Source of the DNA: an uncultured Roseicyclus sp.
GTDB lineage: Bacteria; Pseudomonadota; Alphaproteobacteria; Rhodobacterales; Rhodobacteraceae
Length of the DNA: 64,000 bases
Assembly: GCA_947494975.1 (NCBI GenBank)
Contig: CANLXA010000003.1
Coordinates: 868,001 to 932,000 of the forward strand
Direction: 5' to 3'
The notes under the pieces were generated by a model. That model did not search any database. It was given only the letters and a program-made list of their open reading frames with translations, and was not told the origin of the DNA. Position numbers and translations under genes: made by a program. The stretch's first letter is position 1; the number at the start of each line of letters is the position of its first letter. This document shows positions 36,562 through 46,395 of the stretch, in pieces.

Positions 36562-36838
36562 TCGAAAAGTCTTGAACTGTTGCAGACTTGCCGTTCTTTC
36601 AGAAATCTTTCGGACAAAACAAGCCTTGGCTCCGGTTAACCCCCTGCCAAAGGCCGTTTTCCGCTGATTTCGCCCCAAAGCGGGACGTGACGCGGCGTCA
36701 CGTCAGGCCCCGCAGGCACCAGATTCGCGAATCACGGGCCCCGGGATGAGGGTATCCGGGCCTGCGCCGGTCCGACAAAACCTCCACCGCGCCGCCAGTG
36801 CACAGACGCCATTCTTGCCAATCTTACAGGTTTCCCCC

Positions 36839-37000
36839 GTGCCTGTCCTCATCCTGAGCAACAGCAACGACGACTGGATGTTCACATCTGGCAACGACAC
36901 CGCCGGGGGCGGCACCGGCACCGACCGGAACACCCTTCAAGGCTTCGCGTTCGGGGCGACGACACCATCACCTTGATCCTCCAGGCTCCGAAAATCGCCC
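36839..37000 (+). pseudogene. Truncated, frameshifted RTX-like fragment
   Basis: A frame from GTG 36839 reads VPVLILSNSNDDWMFTSGND followed by TAGGGTGTD, which looks like the start of an RTX calcium-binding protein. Around 36945 the RTX-like reading moves to another frame (RGDDTITL) and stops resembling anything soon after. This is best read as a deleted and shifted remnant of a gene like the intact RTX gene at 37809. The rest of 36562-37066 shows nothing else. Confidence 0.45.
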
Positions 37001-37066
37001 CACTTTCACCAAAAACAGCCTGCAAAAGCCGGGACAGACCAGTTTTCGACACGGACGGCCAATGCC

Positions 37067-37591
37067 ATGCATATTCTTATCGGCTTGATCACCCTCATTG
37101 GCGGCATCGCCTTCTGGATTTACCGGGCCCGCATGGCTGCCAATGCCGCCAGTGAAATCGCCGATATCGCGGGCACGGTCGTGGGTGCGGCACGGCGGTT
37201 CGGCTTTCGCCGCCGCCACGACATGCACCCGGTCGATTGCATCGACGACGCCACCTTGGCCGCCGGGGCGCTGACCGTCGCCTTCCTCGATCTCGGCCCT
37301 GCCCAGACGGAAGAGATCCGCAAGGCCCACCTTCTGGCCCTGCAACAGCATTTCGCCATCGAAAAGGTCGAGGCGGAGGAGCTTCTGGTGATGGGCCATT
37401 GGCTCGTCAATGAATGCAACGGCCCCGCGCCCGCCACCACGCGGCTCGGCAAACGTCTGATGAAGCTCACCGGCTCCCACGCGCTGGACGCGCCTTTGAA
37501 GGTGATCAATGACGTGGCGGGCGCCAGCGGCGGGCTGATCGACAGCCAACGCGACGCGCTCCACGACCTGCGCACGATCTTCCGCCGCTAA
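37067..37591 (+). CDS. Membrane-anchored protein with a TerB-like helical domain
   Basis: A 174-residue protein with a short N-terminal anchor (ILIGLITLIGGIAFWIYRAR), a basic linker and an all-helical domain from about residue 52 (DCIDDATLAAGALTVAFLDL, KAHLLALQQHFAIEKVEAEE) that resembles the TerB fold. The role of such proteins is usually linked to membrane stress, but this assignment is tentative. The perfect (CT)20 tract begins 2 bp after its stop codon. Confidence 0.62.
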   Translation: MHILIGLITLIGGIAFWIYRARMAANAASEIADIAGTVVGAARRFGFRRRHDMHPVDCIDDATLAAGALTVAFLDLGPAQTEEIRKAHLLALQQHFAIEKVEAEELLVMGHWLVNECNGPAPATTRLGKRLMKLTGSHALDAPLKVINDVAGASGGLIDSQRDALHDLRTIFRR

Positions 37592-37636
<45 letters not shown>

Positions 37637-37641
37637 CACCA

Positions 37642-37659
37642 AGCCCCGCCCGCGGGGCT
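37642..37659 (+). terminator. Short GC hairpin after the CT tract
   Basis: AGCCCCGC and GCGGGGCT are complementary with a 2-nt centre, so a 7-bp stem and 4-nt loop is expected. No T tract follows. It may end the upstream transcript or shield the RTX leader. Confidence 0.4.
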
Positions 37660-37808
37660 CTCTCCGCTTGCCTGGTGCGCGCACCGCTGCCCCACCCGGC
37701 GGCCCGACGGCCCGGAATGCGGGTTTCCCCACCCTGCGCGCCGCCCCCCAGTCCGGTAAAGTCCTGTCATTGTTTGATGCTTTTTCTTAACTCCCGTGGG
37801 AGATACCG

Positions 37809-39362
37809 ATGCCTGTTTATTTCCTTACTCCCGGCGCGGATTACCGCGGCTATGGCAACGACGACGACTCGATCTGGGCTTATGGCGGCGCGGATTACAT
37901 CTATTCCGGTGGTGGGGATGATTTCATCTTCGGGATGGATGGCGAAGACACGTTGATCGGCGGCTACGGCGCCGACCGGATCGATGGCGGCGATGATGAC
38001 GATGTCATCTATGGCGGCATGCCCGGCGGGGCCGATACCGGTACGAACACACTCTTCGGCGGCGAGGGTCGCGATACGATTTATGCCGGCGAAAGCGGCG
38101 ATCTTGTTGATGGCGGGCTGGGTAACGATGCGGTGTATGGCGCGTCCGGGCGCGACACGATCTTCGGCGGCCTTGGCAACGATTACATCGACGGCGGCGC
38201 CGGATGGGACAGTATCGAGGGCGGTGACGGTTTCGACAGCATCCTCGGCGGCGGTGGCCATGACACCATCCGCGGCGGCGAAGGACGCGACACGATCCGC
38301 GGCGGCAGTGGCGATGATGCCATTTTCGGCGGCCGCGACAGCGACCTGATCTACGGCGATGACGGGCGCGACTGGCTATTTGGCGAAGACGGCAACGACA
38401 CCATCTTCGGCGGGCGCGGCAGTGATACGATTGTCGGCGGCGAAGGCCGGGACTATCTCGACGGCGGGCGCGGCCATGACAGCATCTTCGGCGACGCTGG
38501 CAACGACACGGTCTTCGGCAACCGTGGCAATGACCATATCGAACTCGGCGACGGCGAAGACCGCGCCTATGGCGGCGACGGCAATGACACGATCGAGACC
38601 GGGTCCGGAAATGACTACGCGGCCGGCGGTATTGGCGACGATCGCATCTATTCCGAAAGCGGCCGCGATACAGTCTTTGCGGGGGATGGCGATGATACGG
38701 TCATCTTCTATTCCTCGGAAGATGAGGCTGGTGTCAGCGAAACCGATCTCGGCGCGGGGCGCGACCATTTCTGGACCTTCGGCCATGCCGACGACATCGT
38801 CCAAGGCGGCGCAGGCAGCGACTTCATCTACCTCGAAGGCGGCACCAATATCGCTGATGGCGGTGTGGGCAACGATACACTCTGGGGCGGTGATTTCGAC
38901 ATCGTCGATGGCGTAGAGGTCGCCAATTTCGAAATCCTGTCGGGCGTCGATGGAGATGACCGGATCCTTGCGGGCGGCGGCAATACCATCGCGCTCGGTG
39001 GCGAAGGCAACGACACCATTGATGCACAGACCTTTACCGAAGATGCCCTGGGCAACGTTGCCATGGACGGCACGACCCATATGAACGGCGGTGCCGGGAA
39101 CGACCTCCTGATCGGACGCCTCGGCTCGGTCGACGAGTTCGTCTTCACCCATGGCGGGGATTTCGGCAGTGACTACATCAAGGGCTTCGAAAGCGGGACC
39201 GACGTGATCCTGATCGACACCTTCCAGGATGATCCGGTGGACTACACCGTGCAAAACGTCGGGATCGGCATTTACGTCATCACATTCGAGGGCGATCTGG
39301 GTGACATCACCGTCGAAACCGCCTCCGGCGGCTTCAACGACAACTGGATCGCATTCATCTGA
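37809..39362 (+). CDS. RTX (GGxGxD) calcium-binding protein
   Basis: A 517-residue acidic protein built mostly of nonapeptide repeats of the type GGxGxDxxx (for example [26 protein letters not shown]) from about residue 25 to 300 and again near 335-450. These form calcium-filled beta-rolls. No Sec signal is present; the non-repetitive C-terminus, ending in FNDNWIAFI, probably carries a type I secretion signal. No secretion ATPase is nearby. GGGAG precedes the ATG. Without an enzymatic or pore domain its job is likely surface or matrix related. Confidence 0.9.
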   Translation: MPVYFLTPGADYRGYGNDDDSIWAYGGADYIYSGGGDDFIFGMDGEDTLIGGYGADRIDGGDDDDVIYGGMPGGADTGTNTLFGGEGRDTIYAGESGDLVDGGLGNDAVYGASGRDTIFGGLGNDYIDGGAGWDSIEGGDGFDSILGGGGHDTIRGGEGRDTIRGGSGDDAIFGGRDSDLIYGDDGRDWLFGEDGNDTIFGGRGSDTIVGGEGRDYLDGGRGHDSIFGDAGNDTVFGNRGNDHIELGDGEDRAYGGDGNDTIETGSGNDYAAGGIGDDRIYSESGRDTVFAGDGDDTVIFYSSEDEAGVSETDLGAGRDHFWTFGHADDIVQGGAGSDFIYLEGGTNIADGGVGNDTLWGGDFDIVDGVEVANFEILSGVDGDDRILAGGGNTIALGGEGNDTIDAQTFTEDALGNVAMDGTTHMNGGAGNDLLIGRLGSVDEFVFTHGGDFGSDYIKGFESGTDVILIDTFQDDPVDYTVQNVGIGIYVITFEGDLGDITVETASGGFNDNWIAFI

Positions 39363-39438
39363 CCGACCGGCCAGCAGCCCCCTCTTGCCCGCCTCCGCGC
39401 CCTGCCCTAAACCGCTGTGGCGCAACCCGGAGGCCCCC

Positions 39439-40950
39439 ATGCTCGACCTGACCTACGACACCCCGAAACCCAAAGTCATTGCCGGGGCCAGGCAGGATTG
39501 GGAGCTTGTGATCGGGATGGAAGTGCACGCCCAGGTGGCGACCAATGCCAAGCTCTTCTCAGGCGCCTCGACCACTTTCGGGGCGGAGCCCAATTCCAAC
39601 GTCGCTTTCGTGGATGCGGGCATGCCCGGCATGTTGCCGGTGATCAACGATGCCTGCGTGGCCCAGGCGGTGCGCACCGGCCTTGGCCTGAAGGCCGAAA
39701 TCCACTTGAATTCCGCCTTCGACCGGAAGAATTACTTCTACCCCGACCTGCCGCAGGGCTACCAGATTTCACAGCTCTACCACCCGATTGTCGGCGAAGG
39801 CGAAGTGCTGGTCGAACTCGGCGACGGCACGGCGCGCATGGTCCGCATCGAACGCATCCACCTCGAACAGGATGCAGGCAAATCGATCCACGACATGGAC
39901 CCGGCGCTCAGCTTCGTGGACCTCAACCGCACCGGCGTCGCCCTGATGGAGATTGTCTCGCGCCCTGACATCCGCGGGCCGGAGGAGGCCGCCGCCTACC
40001 TGCTGAAACTGCGCCAGATCATGCTCTATCTCGGCACCTGCGACGGCAACATGCAAAACGGCAACCTGCGGGCGGATGTGAACGTCTCGGTCTGCGCGCC
40101 GGGCCAGTACGAGAAGTATCAGGCGACACAGGATTTCAGCCATCTCGGCACGCGGTGCGAGATCAAGAACATGAACTCCACCCGCTTCATCCAGCAAGCG
40201 ATCGAGGTTGAGGCGAAGCGCCAGATCGCCATCATCGAGGCGGGCGGCACCATCGATCAAGAAACCCGCCTCTACGATCCCGACAAGGGGGAAACGCGCT
40301 CCATGCGGTCCAAGGAGGAGGCCCATGATTACCGCTACTTCCCCGATCCCGATCTGCTTCCGCTGGTGATCGAACAAAGCTACATCGACGATATCGCCGC
40401 CAACCTGCCCGAATTGCCCGACGCCAAGAAGGCGCGCTTCATGGGCGATTTCGGGCTGGCCGATTACGATGCCTCGGTGCTGACCGCCGATCTTGAGGCC
40501 GCCGCCTATTTCGAGGCCGTGGCCGCCAGGACGAATGGCAAACTCGCCGCCAACTGGGTCATCAACGAGCTTTTCGGCCGCCTGAAGAAGGATGACCGCG
40601 AGATCGAGGACAGCCCCGTCACCCCGGCGCAGCTCTCGTCCCTCATTGCGCTCATCGAAGCCGACACGATCTCCGGCAAGATCGCCAAGGACGTGTTCGA
40701 GATCTGCTATACATCGGGCCGCGATCCGGACGAAATCGTCGAAACCGAGGGCCTGAAACAGGTGACGGATACCGGCGCCATCGAGGCCGCCGTGGACCAG
40801 ATCATTGCCGACAATCCCGAGCAGGTCGAAAAGGCCAAGCAGAACCCCAAGCTTGCGGGCTGGTTCGTGGGCCAGGTGATGAAGGCGACGGGTGGCAAGG
40901 CGAACCCGAAGGCCGTGAACCAGATCGTCTCCCAGCGCCTATCGCAATAA
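39439..40950 (+). CDS. gatB: Asp/Glu-tRNA amidotransferase subunit B
   Basis: A 503-residue subunit of GatCAB, which converts misacylated Glu-tRNA(Gln) and Asp-tRNA(Asn) to the amides. Motifs include [54 protein letters not shown], and [15 protein letters not shown]; the C-terminal YqeY-like domain ends at [22 protein letters not shown] precedes the ATG at 39439. gatA and gatC are not next to it. Confidence 0.97.
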   Translation: MLDLTYDTPKPKVIAGARQDWELVIGMEVHAQVATNAKLFSGASTTFGAEPNSNVAFVDAGMPGMLPVINDACVAQAVRTGLGLKAEIHLNSAFDRKNYFYPDLPQGYQISQLYHPIVGEGEVLVELGDGTARMVRIERIHLEQDAGKSIHDMDPALSFVDLNRTGVALMEIVSRPDIRGPEEAAAYLLKLRQIMLYLGTCDGNMQNGNLRADVNVSVCAPGQYEKYQATQDFSHLGTRCEIKNMNSTRFIQQAIEVEAKRQIAIIEAGGTIDQETRLYDPDKGETRSMRSKEEAHDYRYFPDPDLLPLVIEQSYIDDIAANLPELPDAKKARFMGDFGLADYDASVLTADLEAAAYFEAVAARTNGKLAANWVINELFGRLKKDDREIEDSPVTPAQLSSLIALIEADTISGKIAKDVFEICYTSGRDPDEIVETEGLKQVTDTGAIEAAVDQIIADNPEQVEKAKQNPKLAGWFVGQVMKATGGKANPKAVNQIVSQRLSQ

Positions 40951-41080
40951 CGCCGTCACGCCCGGTAACGCATTGTTTCCAAACGCGTCACAAATCTGAT
41001 CGATTGTGGCCACTTTTCCCATGGCGTCCACGGATCGGCCTTGGTAGAGGTGCTTCGATTTTGTCTCAAGAGTGACTCTT

Positions 41081-41743
41081 ATGCGTAAACTCATTTCTGC
41101 TGCCCTGTTCGCCGTGCTCGGCGCTACCGCAGCCCACGCCTCCCCCGTGAACCTGATCACGAATGGCAGCTTCGAAAACTATACCGGCACCCTGAACAGC
41201 AGCGGTTGGGCCCATCTTGGCGCCGCGGCCATCGACGGTTGGACAGGTGATCCCAATGTCGAGATTCAGACGCAACCCACCCTTGGCATCACGCCGCAGG
41301 ACGGTCTTGCCTATGTCGAGCTTGATACCAGCCTCAACGCATCGCTCTCGCAGACCGTGACGCTGGATGCAGGCCGGTATGAATTCAGCTTCTACTACCG
41401 CCCCCGCGTCAACAATCCGGGCGGGGACAACAACGATCTTCGCTATACCGCGCTTGGCACCGGCGTCATGGCCGGCGGCCTGATCCAGGGCGCGCCCAAC
41501 CCGGACTTCCCGATCAACGAATGGGTTCAGGTCGCGATGGACTTCGCAGTGGGCGCCGACAATACCGACGTGACCTTCAGCTTCTTCGCCCTTGGCGCGT
41601 CTGGCCGGGGTGACGGCGAACGCTGCGGCAACTGCGGTGCACTGGTCGACAACGTGCGGCTGGCCCCGGTTCCGCTGCCCGCCGGTATCGTCCTGCTGCT
41701 CAGCGCCGTGGGTGGCTTCGCCGCCCTTCGCCGCCGCGCCTGA
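41081..41743 (+). CDS. VPLPA-CTERM exported, exosortase-sorted protein
   Basis: A 220-residue exported protein: an N-terminal signal (KLISAALFAVLGATAAHA), then an opening NLITNGSFENYTG typical of PEP-CTERM-class proteins with a jelly-roll fold, and a C-terminal sorting module VPLPAG, a hydrophobic helix and a basic RRRA end. Such modules are cut by exosortases and link to extracellular polysaccharide. No exosortase gene is in the window. AAGAG precedes the ATG. A strong terminator follows. Confidence 0.88.
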   Translation: MRKLISAALFAVLGATAAHASPVNLITNGSFENYTGTLNSSGWAHLGAAAIDGWTGDPNVEIQTQPTLGITPQDGLAYVELDTSLNASLSQTVTLDAGRYEFSFYYRPRVNNPGGDNNDLRYTALGTGVMAGGLIQGAPNPDFPINEWVQVAMDFAVGADNTDVTFSFFALGASGRGDGERCGNCGALVDNVRLAPVPLPAGIVLLLSAVGGFAALRRRA

Positions 41744-41766
41744 TCTTTCGACTGACAGCTATATAG

Positions 41767-41790
41767 ACCCCCGCTCCGGCGGGGGTTTTT
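41767..41790 (+). terminator. Rho-independent terminator
   Basis: An 8-bp perfect stem (41767-41774 with 41779-41786) with a 4-nt loop and a T-rich tail (41786-41790) follows the VPLPA-CTERM gene by 23 bp. Confidence 0.88.
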
Positions 41791-41938
41791 CTTTGCATGG
41801 GGCGCGATTGACCGGCTTCGATCATCCAGGTGGGACCTGCAGAATCAAGTCGCCGTCGCACATCGTCCCGTCTTCGGGGGCAGTGCGATTTCCCGTCTCG
41901 TGCAAGCGGCCCCGCATCTGCCAAGCGCGTCCCGCCGG

Positions 41939-41966
41939 TGTACGGGCGGTGTACAATCTTTGTACA
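41939..41966. promoter_or_regulatory. Three TGTAC repeats in exact 11-bp phase
   Basis: TGTAC begins at 41939, 41950 and 41961. The last two extend to TGTACA, a palindromic hexamer, giving TGTACA-N5-TGTACA. One helical turn separates each copy, as expected for a multimeric regulator. The array ends 67 bp before the DUF4177 start. The factor is unknown; the spacing (TGT-N11-ACA) is one base short of a PpsR/CrtJ site. Confidence 0.5.
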
Positions 41967-42033
41967 GCCGGCGCCCCCTTGCCCGTCGCCCCATGGCCCG
42001 CCATAACGCCCCAAACCTGCGCGTGGAGGCCCT

Positions 42034-42438
42034 ATGCCAAACTACGAATACAAAGTCGTCCCAGCCCCGGAAAAAGCCCGCAAGGTCAGGGGCCTGAAGG
42101 GCCCCGCGATCTTTGCCCATGCGCTGGAAGACCTGATGAATGAATTTGGTGCCGAAGGCTGGTCCTACCTGCGCGCCGAGACCCTTCCGCAAGAGGAGCG
42201 CACCGGCCTGACCTCCAGGACAACGACGTATCGTAACCTGTTGGTTTTTCAGCGGGAAATTCCCGATGAGATCGTCGAGGATCAACTCGAAGAGAGCCCG
42301 GACCCACGGGCGGTGGATGAGCCGGAGTATGAGGTGGACGAGGCGGACGAGGCCGAAAATTTCTGGACCGGCCCCGATGCCGATACCCCGCCCGCGCCGC
42401 TATTCCCGAACCGTCAGGGCCAGCGCGTGGATCTCTGA
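42034..42438 (+). CDS. DUF4177 protein
   Basis: A 134-residue protein with the DUF4177 core (MPNYEYKVVPAPEKARKV, FGAEGWSYLRAETLP, TTYRNLLVFQREI) in the first 75 residues and an acidic, Pro-rich tail. The domain is a small alpha-beta fold of unknown function. Its last 39 bp overlap the 3' end of the converging bolA gene. A phased TGTAC array lies upstream. Confidence 0.82.
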   Translation: MPNYEYKVVPAPEKARKVRGLKGPAIFAHALEDLMNEFGAEGWSYLRAETLPQEERTGLTSRTTTYRNLLVFQREIPDEIVEDQLEESPDPRAVDEPEYEVDEADEAENFWTGPDADTPPAPLFPNRQGQRVDL

Positions 42439-42657
42439 CATCAGCGGCTTGCCGATGGCCTCATGCACCGCCCGATGCTTCGCGATCCGGCTAAGGCCTC
42501 GAAATTTTTCGCTTTCGACCACGACGTTGAAATGGCTTTCGCCGCCATCCTGATACCCCGCATGGCCCCGATGCGCCTCGCTGTCATCCACGACTTCCAG
42601 CACCCTCGGCGCGAATGCCGCTTGCAAAGCCGCTTCAATTTTCTCTGTCCGCGTCAT
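42400..42657 (-). CDS. BolA-family protein
   Basis: An 85-residue BolA protein (KIEAALQAAFAPRVLEVVDD, SHFNVVVESEKFRGLSRIAK, RAVHEAIGKPLMSEIHALAL). BolA proteins partner monothiol glutaredoxins in iron-sulphur trafficking; the histidine in EIHALAL is one expected ligand. The ATG at 42657 is favoured, with GGTGGAAAAG before it. The gene converges on DUF4177 with a 39-bp overlap and diverges from the J-domain gene. Confidence 0.92.
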   Translation of the reverse strand: MTRTEKIEAALQAAFAPRVLEVVDDSEAHRGHAGYQDGGESHFNVVVESEKFRGLSRIAKHRAVHEAIGKPLMSEIHALALTVRE

Positions 42658-42735
42658 CTTTTCCACCCGTCAAGACCTTCCCCTCAGCCGTCAAAACTCT
42701 AAACTGCTTCTTCCGAGTCGAGAAGGTGCGCGAAC

Positions 42736-43368
42736 ATGGCCGAGAAAGATCCATTCAATTTCGATCTCCGCGTCTCGACGGACAAGAAGAAGCGTCGCAC
42801 CGGGCGCCGGGGCATGTCGGGTGCGTTCGAGACCTCGCAGCGCCAATGCGAGGCCCCGGACTGTGAGGAACAGGGCCAGTACCGCGCGCCCAAGAGCCCT
42901 GATAACGTTGAGGATTTTCACTGGTTCTGCCGCGAACACGTGCGCGCATACAACCTGAAATGGAACTTCTTCGAAGGCACGACCGAGGCCGAGATGGAAG
43001 CGCAGCTCGACCGCGACCGCGTCTGGGACCGGCCCACCAAGCCGCTGAAACGCTCGGCGGAGGAGCGCGCCTGGTCGCGACTTGGCATTGAGGATCCGCA
43101 TCAGGTCCTGGGCCAGAACGCCACCCAGAATCCGGGCCGCGGCGCCGGAACGAAAGGGCGCAAGCTGCCCCCTACCGAGCGCCGGGCCGTCGAGATCCTC
43201 GAGGTCAAGGACAACGCCACCAAGGTGGAGATCCGCAAGGCCTACAAGGCGCTGATCAAGGTGCTGCACCCCGACATGAATGGCGGCGACCGGTCGGATG
43301 AAGATCGCCTGCAAGAGGTTGTCTGGGCCTGGGATCAGCTGAAGGTCAGCCGCAATTTCGCGGACTAG
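42736..43368 (+). CDS. J-domain (DnaJ-like) protein
   Basis: A 210-residue protein with a C-terminal J domain (about residues 150-208) containing the invariant HPD in LIKVLHPDMNGGD. The N-terminal half has a CEAPDCEEQGQYRAPKSP motif and a conserved FHWFCREHVRAYN segment that may bind a metal through cysteines. J domains stimulate Hsp70 ATPase. BolA and this gene are neighbours in many Rhodobacteraceae. The next open frame starts 2 bp after its stop. Confidence 0.9.
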   Translation: MAEKDPFNFDLRVSTDKKKRRTGRRGMSGAFETSQRQCEAPDCEEQGQYRAPKSPDNVEDFHWFCREHVRAYNLKWNFFEGTTEAEMEAQLDRDRVWDRPTKPLKRSAEERAWSRLGIEDPHQVLGQNATQNPGRGAGTKGRKLPPTERRAVEILEVKDNATKVEIRKAYKALIKVLHPDMNGGDRSDEDRLQEVVWAWDQLKVSRNFAD

Positions 43369-43370
43369 GC

Positions 43371-43763
43371 ATGGCTGCCTTCGCCAATCTCGACAGCGCA
43401 GAAGATCAGCTGCACGAAGGCGACGTGGCATGCACGTTTGTCACACAACTCATGGCCGAGGCGCGGGACGCGCTGATCGTGACGCGGCGCATGATGCCGA
43501 ACGCGGATGTCCCACTTGGGTTCTGCAAACTGGGTGGCGCGCGGGACCTGCCCGCGGGTGCCGATCGGCCCACCGGCGCCGCTGGAATCCCATTCTCGGA
43601 CTTGCTGGCGAAAGCGACCAGTCAGGTTTTCCGTTCCGTTGGGGCGATGGCGATCTTCATGTTCAGAACCGGCCCGATCCGATGGCACCCGGCACCCTTG
43701 GGCAGGTCTGGGCCACCAGCCGGCAGACCTGATCCGATGCCGCTTACCGCCACCTCCCGATGA
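43371..43763 (+). CDS. Unrecognised open frame, 130 residues
   Basis: A rightward frame that opens 2 bp after the J-domain stop and closes with an ATGA overlap to the flavoprotein gene, which argues for coupling. It shows no motif I know, and its second half (from about residue 50) is proline- and arginine-rich. The reverse strand is also open over this stretch. It may be a real small gene or a decayed one. Confidence 0.4.
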   Translation: MAAFANLDSAEDQLHEGDVACTFVTQLMAEARDALIVTRRMMPNADVPLGFCKLGGARDLPAGADRPTGAAGIPFSDLLAKATSQVFRSVGAMAIFMFRTGPIRWHPAPLGRSGPPAGRPDPMPLTATSR

Positions 43764-44944
43764 CACATCACGTCACCACCCTGATCCTTGGCGCCGGGGC
43801 AGCCGGGATGATGTGCGCCGCCTTTTCGGGGCCTGACACGCTTGTCGTCGATCACGCCAAGGCCCCCGGCGAAAAGATCCGCATCTCGGGTGGCGGGCGG
43901 TGTAACTTCACCAACATGCATACCCGCGCGGACAATTTCCTGAGTGAAAACATTCACTTCGCGAAATCCGCACTGAGCCGCTACACCCAATGGGATTTCA
44001 TCAATCTGGTGGATCGCCACGCAATCCCGTGGCACGAGAAGACGTTGGGGCAGCTCTTTTGCGACCGCTCTGCCAAGGACATCATCGCGATGTTGGTGGC
44101 CGAGATGGGCCCGGCGCAAACGTGGCTTCAGACCGAGATCGGTGAGGTCGCCCACCGCGACGGGCGCTTCCATGTCACGTTGTCCCGAGAGGGGCGACGA
44201 CAGGATGTGACGGCGCAAAACCTGGTGCTGGCGACCGGGGGCAAATCCATTCCGAAAATGGGCGCGACGGGCCTCGCCTATCGCATTGCCGAGCAATTCG
44301 GCCATCGCAATACCGAGACACGCCCCGCGCTGGTGCCGCTGACCTTCGACGGGGCGGCCAAGGCGCACTTCGCGTCGCTCTCCGGCACTTCCGTTCCCGC
44401 GCGCGTGTCGTGCAACGGAACGGCGTTCGAGGAGGGCATGCTGTTCACCCACCGGGGCCTGAGCGGGCCGTCGATCCTCCAGATCTCATCCTACTGGACC
44501 GAGGGGGATAGCCTTGTCCTGCATCTCCTGCCGCAGATGGATCTTTACGAGACCTTGCGGGCACGCCGGGGGCAATCGGGCGGCAAGGCGCTGACAACCG
44601 TTCTGGCCGATCTGCTGCCCAAGAAGCTGGTGCAGCATCTGGCCGAGGCCTGGGCGCTCAGCGGCAACCTGGGGGATCAATCCGATGCCGCCCTCCGCGC
44701 CCTAGCAGATCGTCTAACGGCGTGGTCGGTCACGCCGACCTCATCGGAGGGATATCGCACCGCGGAAGTCACGCTTGGCGGTGTCGCGACCGATGGGATC
44801 GATGCGCGCAGCCTGGAAAGCAAGCACGTGCCCAACCTTTATATCATTGGCGAAGCCGTCGATGTGACGGGCTGGCTTGGCGGCTACAATTTCCAGTGGG
44901 CGTGGTCGTCCGGGGCCGCCGCAGGCCGCGCAATCGCAAGCTAG
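43760..44944 (+). CDS. HI0933/BaiN-family FAD-dependent oxidoreductase
   Basis: A 394-residue flavoprotein. It has the dinucleotide motif LILGAGAAGMMCA, the family signature GEKIRISGGGRCNFTN, a second FAD region LATGGKSIPKMG and the end LGGYNFQWAWSSGAAAGRAI. Members are annotated as aminoacetone oxidases or, in gut bacteria, BaiN reductases; the substrate here is unknown. The ATG overlaps the previous frame, and its end overlaps the converging trkH gene by 4 bp. Confidence 0.92.
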   Translation: MTHHVTTLILGAGAAGMMCAAFSGPDTLVVDHAKAPGEKIRISGGGRCNFTNMHTRADNFLSENIHFAKSALSRYTQWDFINLVDRHAIPWHEKTLGQLFCDRSAKDIIAMLVAEMGPAQTWLQTEIGEVAHRDGRFHVTLSREGRRQDVTAQNLVLATGGKSIPKMGATGLAYRIAEQFGHRNTETRPALVPLTFDGAAKAHFASLSGTSVPARVSCNGTAFEEGMLFTHRGLSGPSILQISSYWTEGDSLVLHLLPQMDLYETLRARRGQSGGKALTTVLADLLPKKLVQHLAEAWALSGNLGDQSDAALRALADRLTAWSVTPTSSEGYRTAEVTLGGVATDGIDARSLESKHVPNLYIIGEAVDVTGWLGGYNFQWAWSSGAAAGRAIAS

Positions 44945-46395
44945 GCGCGCCAGAACGTGGCGGTGAACAGCACCAGCACCGCCATCAGCTCCAGCCGCCC
45001 GATCAGCATCGCCGCCGACAGGATCCATTTTGCGGTATCGCCGATCTGGGGGCTGGCATAGTTGCCCGAGGGGCCGATCAGATCGCCCAGACCGGGCCCG
45101 ATATTGCCCAAGGCGGCCGCAGCACCCGAGACGGACGTGATCACGTCGAGCCCGGTCAGCCCCAACAGCACCGCCGTGATCCCCAGTGTCACGAAAAACA
45201 GCACGAAAAACGCCATGACCGAGGAGATCACCTCTTCGGCCACGGGCCGCCCCTCGAACCGAGGCTCGAAAATACCGTGGGGGGCGTAGAGGCGGCGGAC
45301 TTGGGTGGAAATCGCGGCGAACAGGAGTTGATAGCGGAACACCTTGATCGAGCAGGAGGTCGATCCGGCGCAGCCGCCGATCAGGCCGATGAAAAAGAAG
45401 GCGGGCACGGCCACGGCCCCCCATGTCTGGTAGTCGGTGCTGGCGTATCCGGTGCCGGAAATGATCGAGATGACGTTGAAGAGCCCTTCGCGCAGGCTCT
45501 GTTCGAAGCCGGTGCCATTGACGGCCAGTCGGTAGGTCACGAAGGCCAGAGTGATGATCAGGATCGTCGCGACATAAGCCCGGATCTGGCTGTCGAGCAG
45601 GATCGGGCGGGCGGTGCCAGCGACCAGCTGGATGTAGCGCACGAAGGGCAGGCTTGCGAGCAGCATGAACAGTGCGCCCACATATTCCAATGGCCCCTGA
45701 AACGCCCCGAACGAGGCGTTGTAGCTGGAGAACCCACCGGTCGAAAGTGTCGTCAGCGCGTGCATCAGGGCATCGAAAGGCTCCATGCCCAAGGCGTTGT
45801 AGGTGATGCCGCACGCGATCGTCAGCACCAGGTAGATAACGGAAATCCGGCTTGCGATCTCACCGGCGCGCGGCAGGATTTTACCCAATGTATCAAAGCC
45901 TTCGGATCGGAAGATCTGCATACCACCCACGCGCAGCTCCGGCAGGAACACCATCGCGACCACGATGATCCCGATACCGCCGAACCATTGCATCAGGCCG
46001 CGCCACAGGTTCAGGCCGCGGGGCAGGCTATCAAGGTTGGGCAGCACCGTGGCGCCGGTGGTGGTGAAGCCCGACATCGCCTCGAAAAACGCGTCCACGA
46101 GGCGCGCATCGGGTTGCCCCAACATGAAGGGCAAGGCGCCGAAAATCGGCAGGATCAGCCAGACGCCGGTTGTCAGGAAAAAGGTTTGCTGGATCGACAA
46201 GGTGGGCGTGAGACCGTTGGCGCAGGCCAAGGTCAGGAACAGGCCGGTAATGCCGGTGATCGCCGCGGATTCCGCGAACGCGCCCCAATGATCGTTGCCC
46301 GCCATGACATCGGCGCCGAGCGGGATCAGCATCGTGACCCCCAGCGTCATGACCAACAGGCCGAGGACATAGCCCACAGGGCGTAGATCGAACAT
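44941..46395 (-). CDS. trkH: TrkH-family potassium uptake protein
   Basis: A 484-residue membrane protein with the repeated helix-pore-helix units of TrkH/KtrB. Pore-like segments include AMSGFTTTGATVLPNLDSLP, ALTTLSTGGFSSYNASFGAF and SIISGTGYASTDYQTWG, each with a selectivity-type glycine. It imports K+ with a TrkA regulator, which is not encoded nearby. No strong ribosome site is seen before the ATG. Confidence 0.94.
   Translation of the reverse strand: MFDLRPVGYVLGLLVMTLGVTMLIPLGADVMAGNDHWGAFAESAAITGITGLFLTLACANGLTPTLSIQQTFFLTTGVWLILPIFGALPFMLGQPDARLVDAFFEAMSGFTTTGATVLPNLDSLPRGLNLWRGLMQWFGGIGIIVVAMVFLPELRVGGMQIFRSEGFDTLGKILPRAGEIASRISVIYLVLTIACGITYNALGMEPFDALMHALTTLSTGGFSSYNASFGAFQGPLEYVGALFMLLASLPFVRYIQLVAGTARPILLDSQIRAYVATILIITLAFVTYRLAVNGTGFEQSLREGLFNVISIISGTGYASTDYQTWGAVAVPAFFFIGLIGGCAGSTSCSIKVFRYQLLFAAISTQVRRLYAPHGIFEPRFEGRPVAEEVISSVMAFFVLFFVTLGITAVLLGLTGLDVITSVSGAAAALGNIGPGLGDLIGPSGNYASPQIGDTAKWILSAAMLIGRLELMAVLVLFTATFWRA

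Noticed and set aside
37850-39100. Regularly repeated DNA suggestive of a CRISPR array
   Set aside because: The period is about 27 bp with coding-phase variation and translates to GGxGxD repeats; it is the RTX gene.
44722-46386. Rightward frame of 554 residues opposite trkH
   Set aside because: It is Gln/His/Asp-rich without motifs and is fully antisense to a clear TrkH gene; high GC keeps such frames open.
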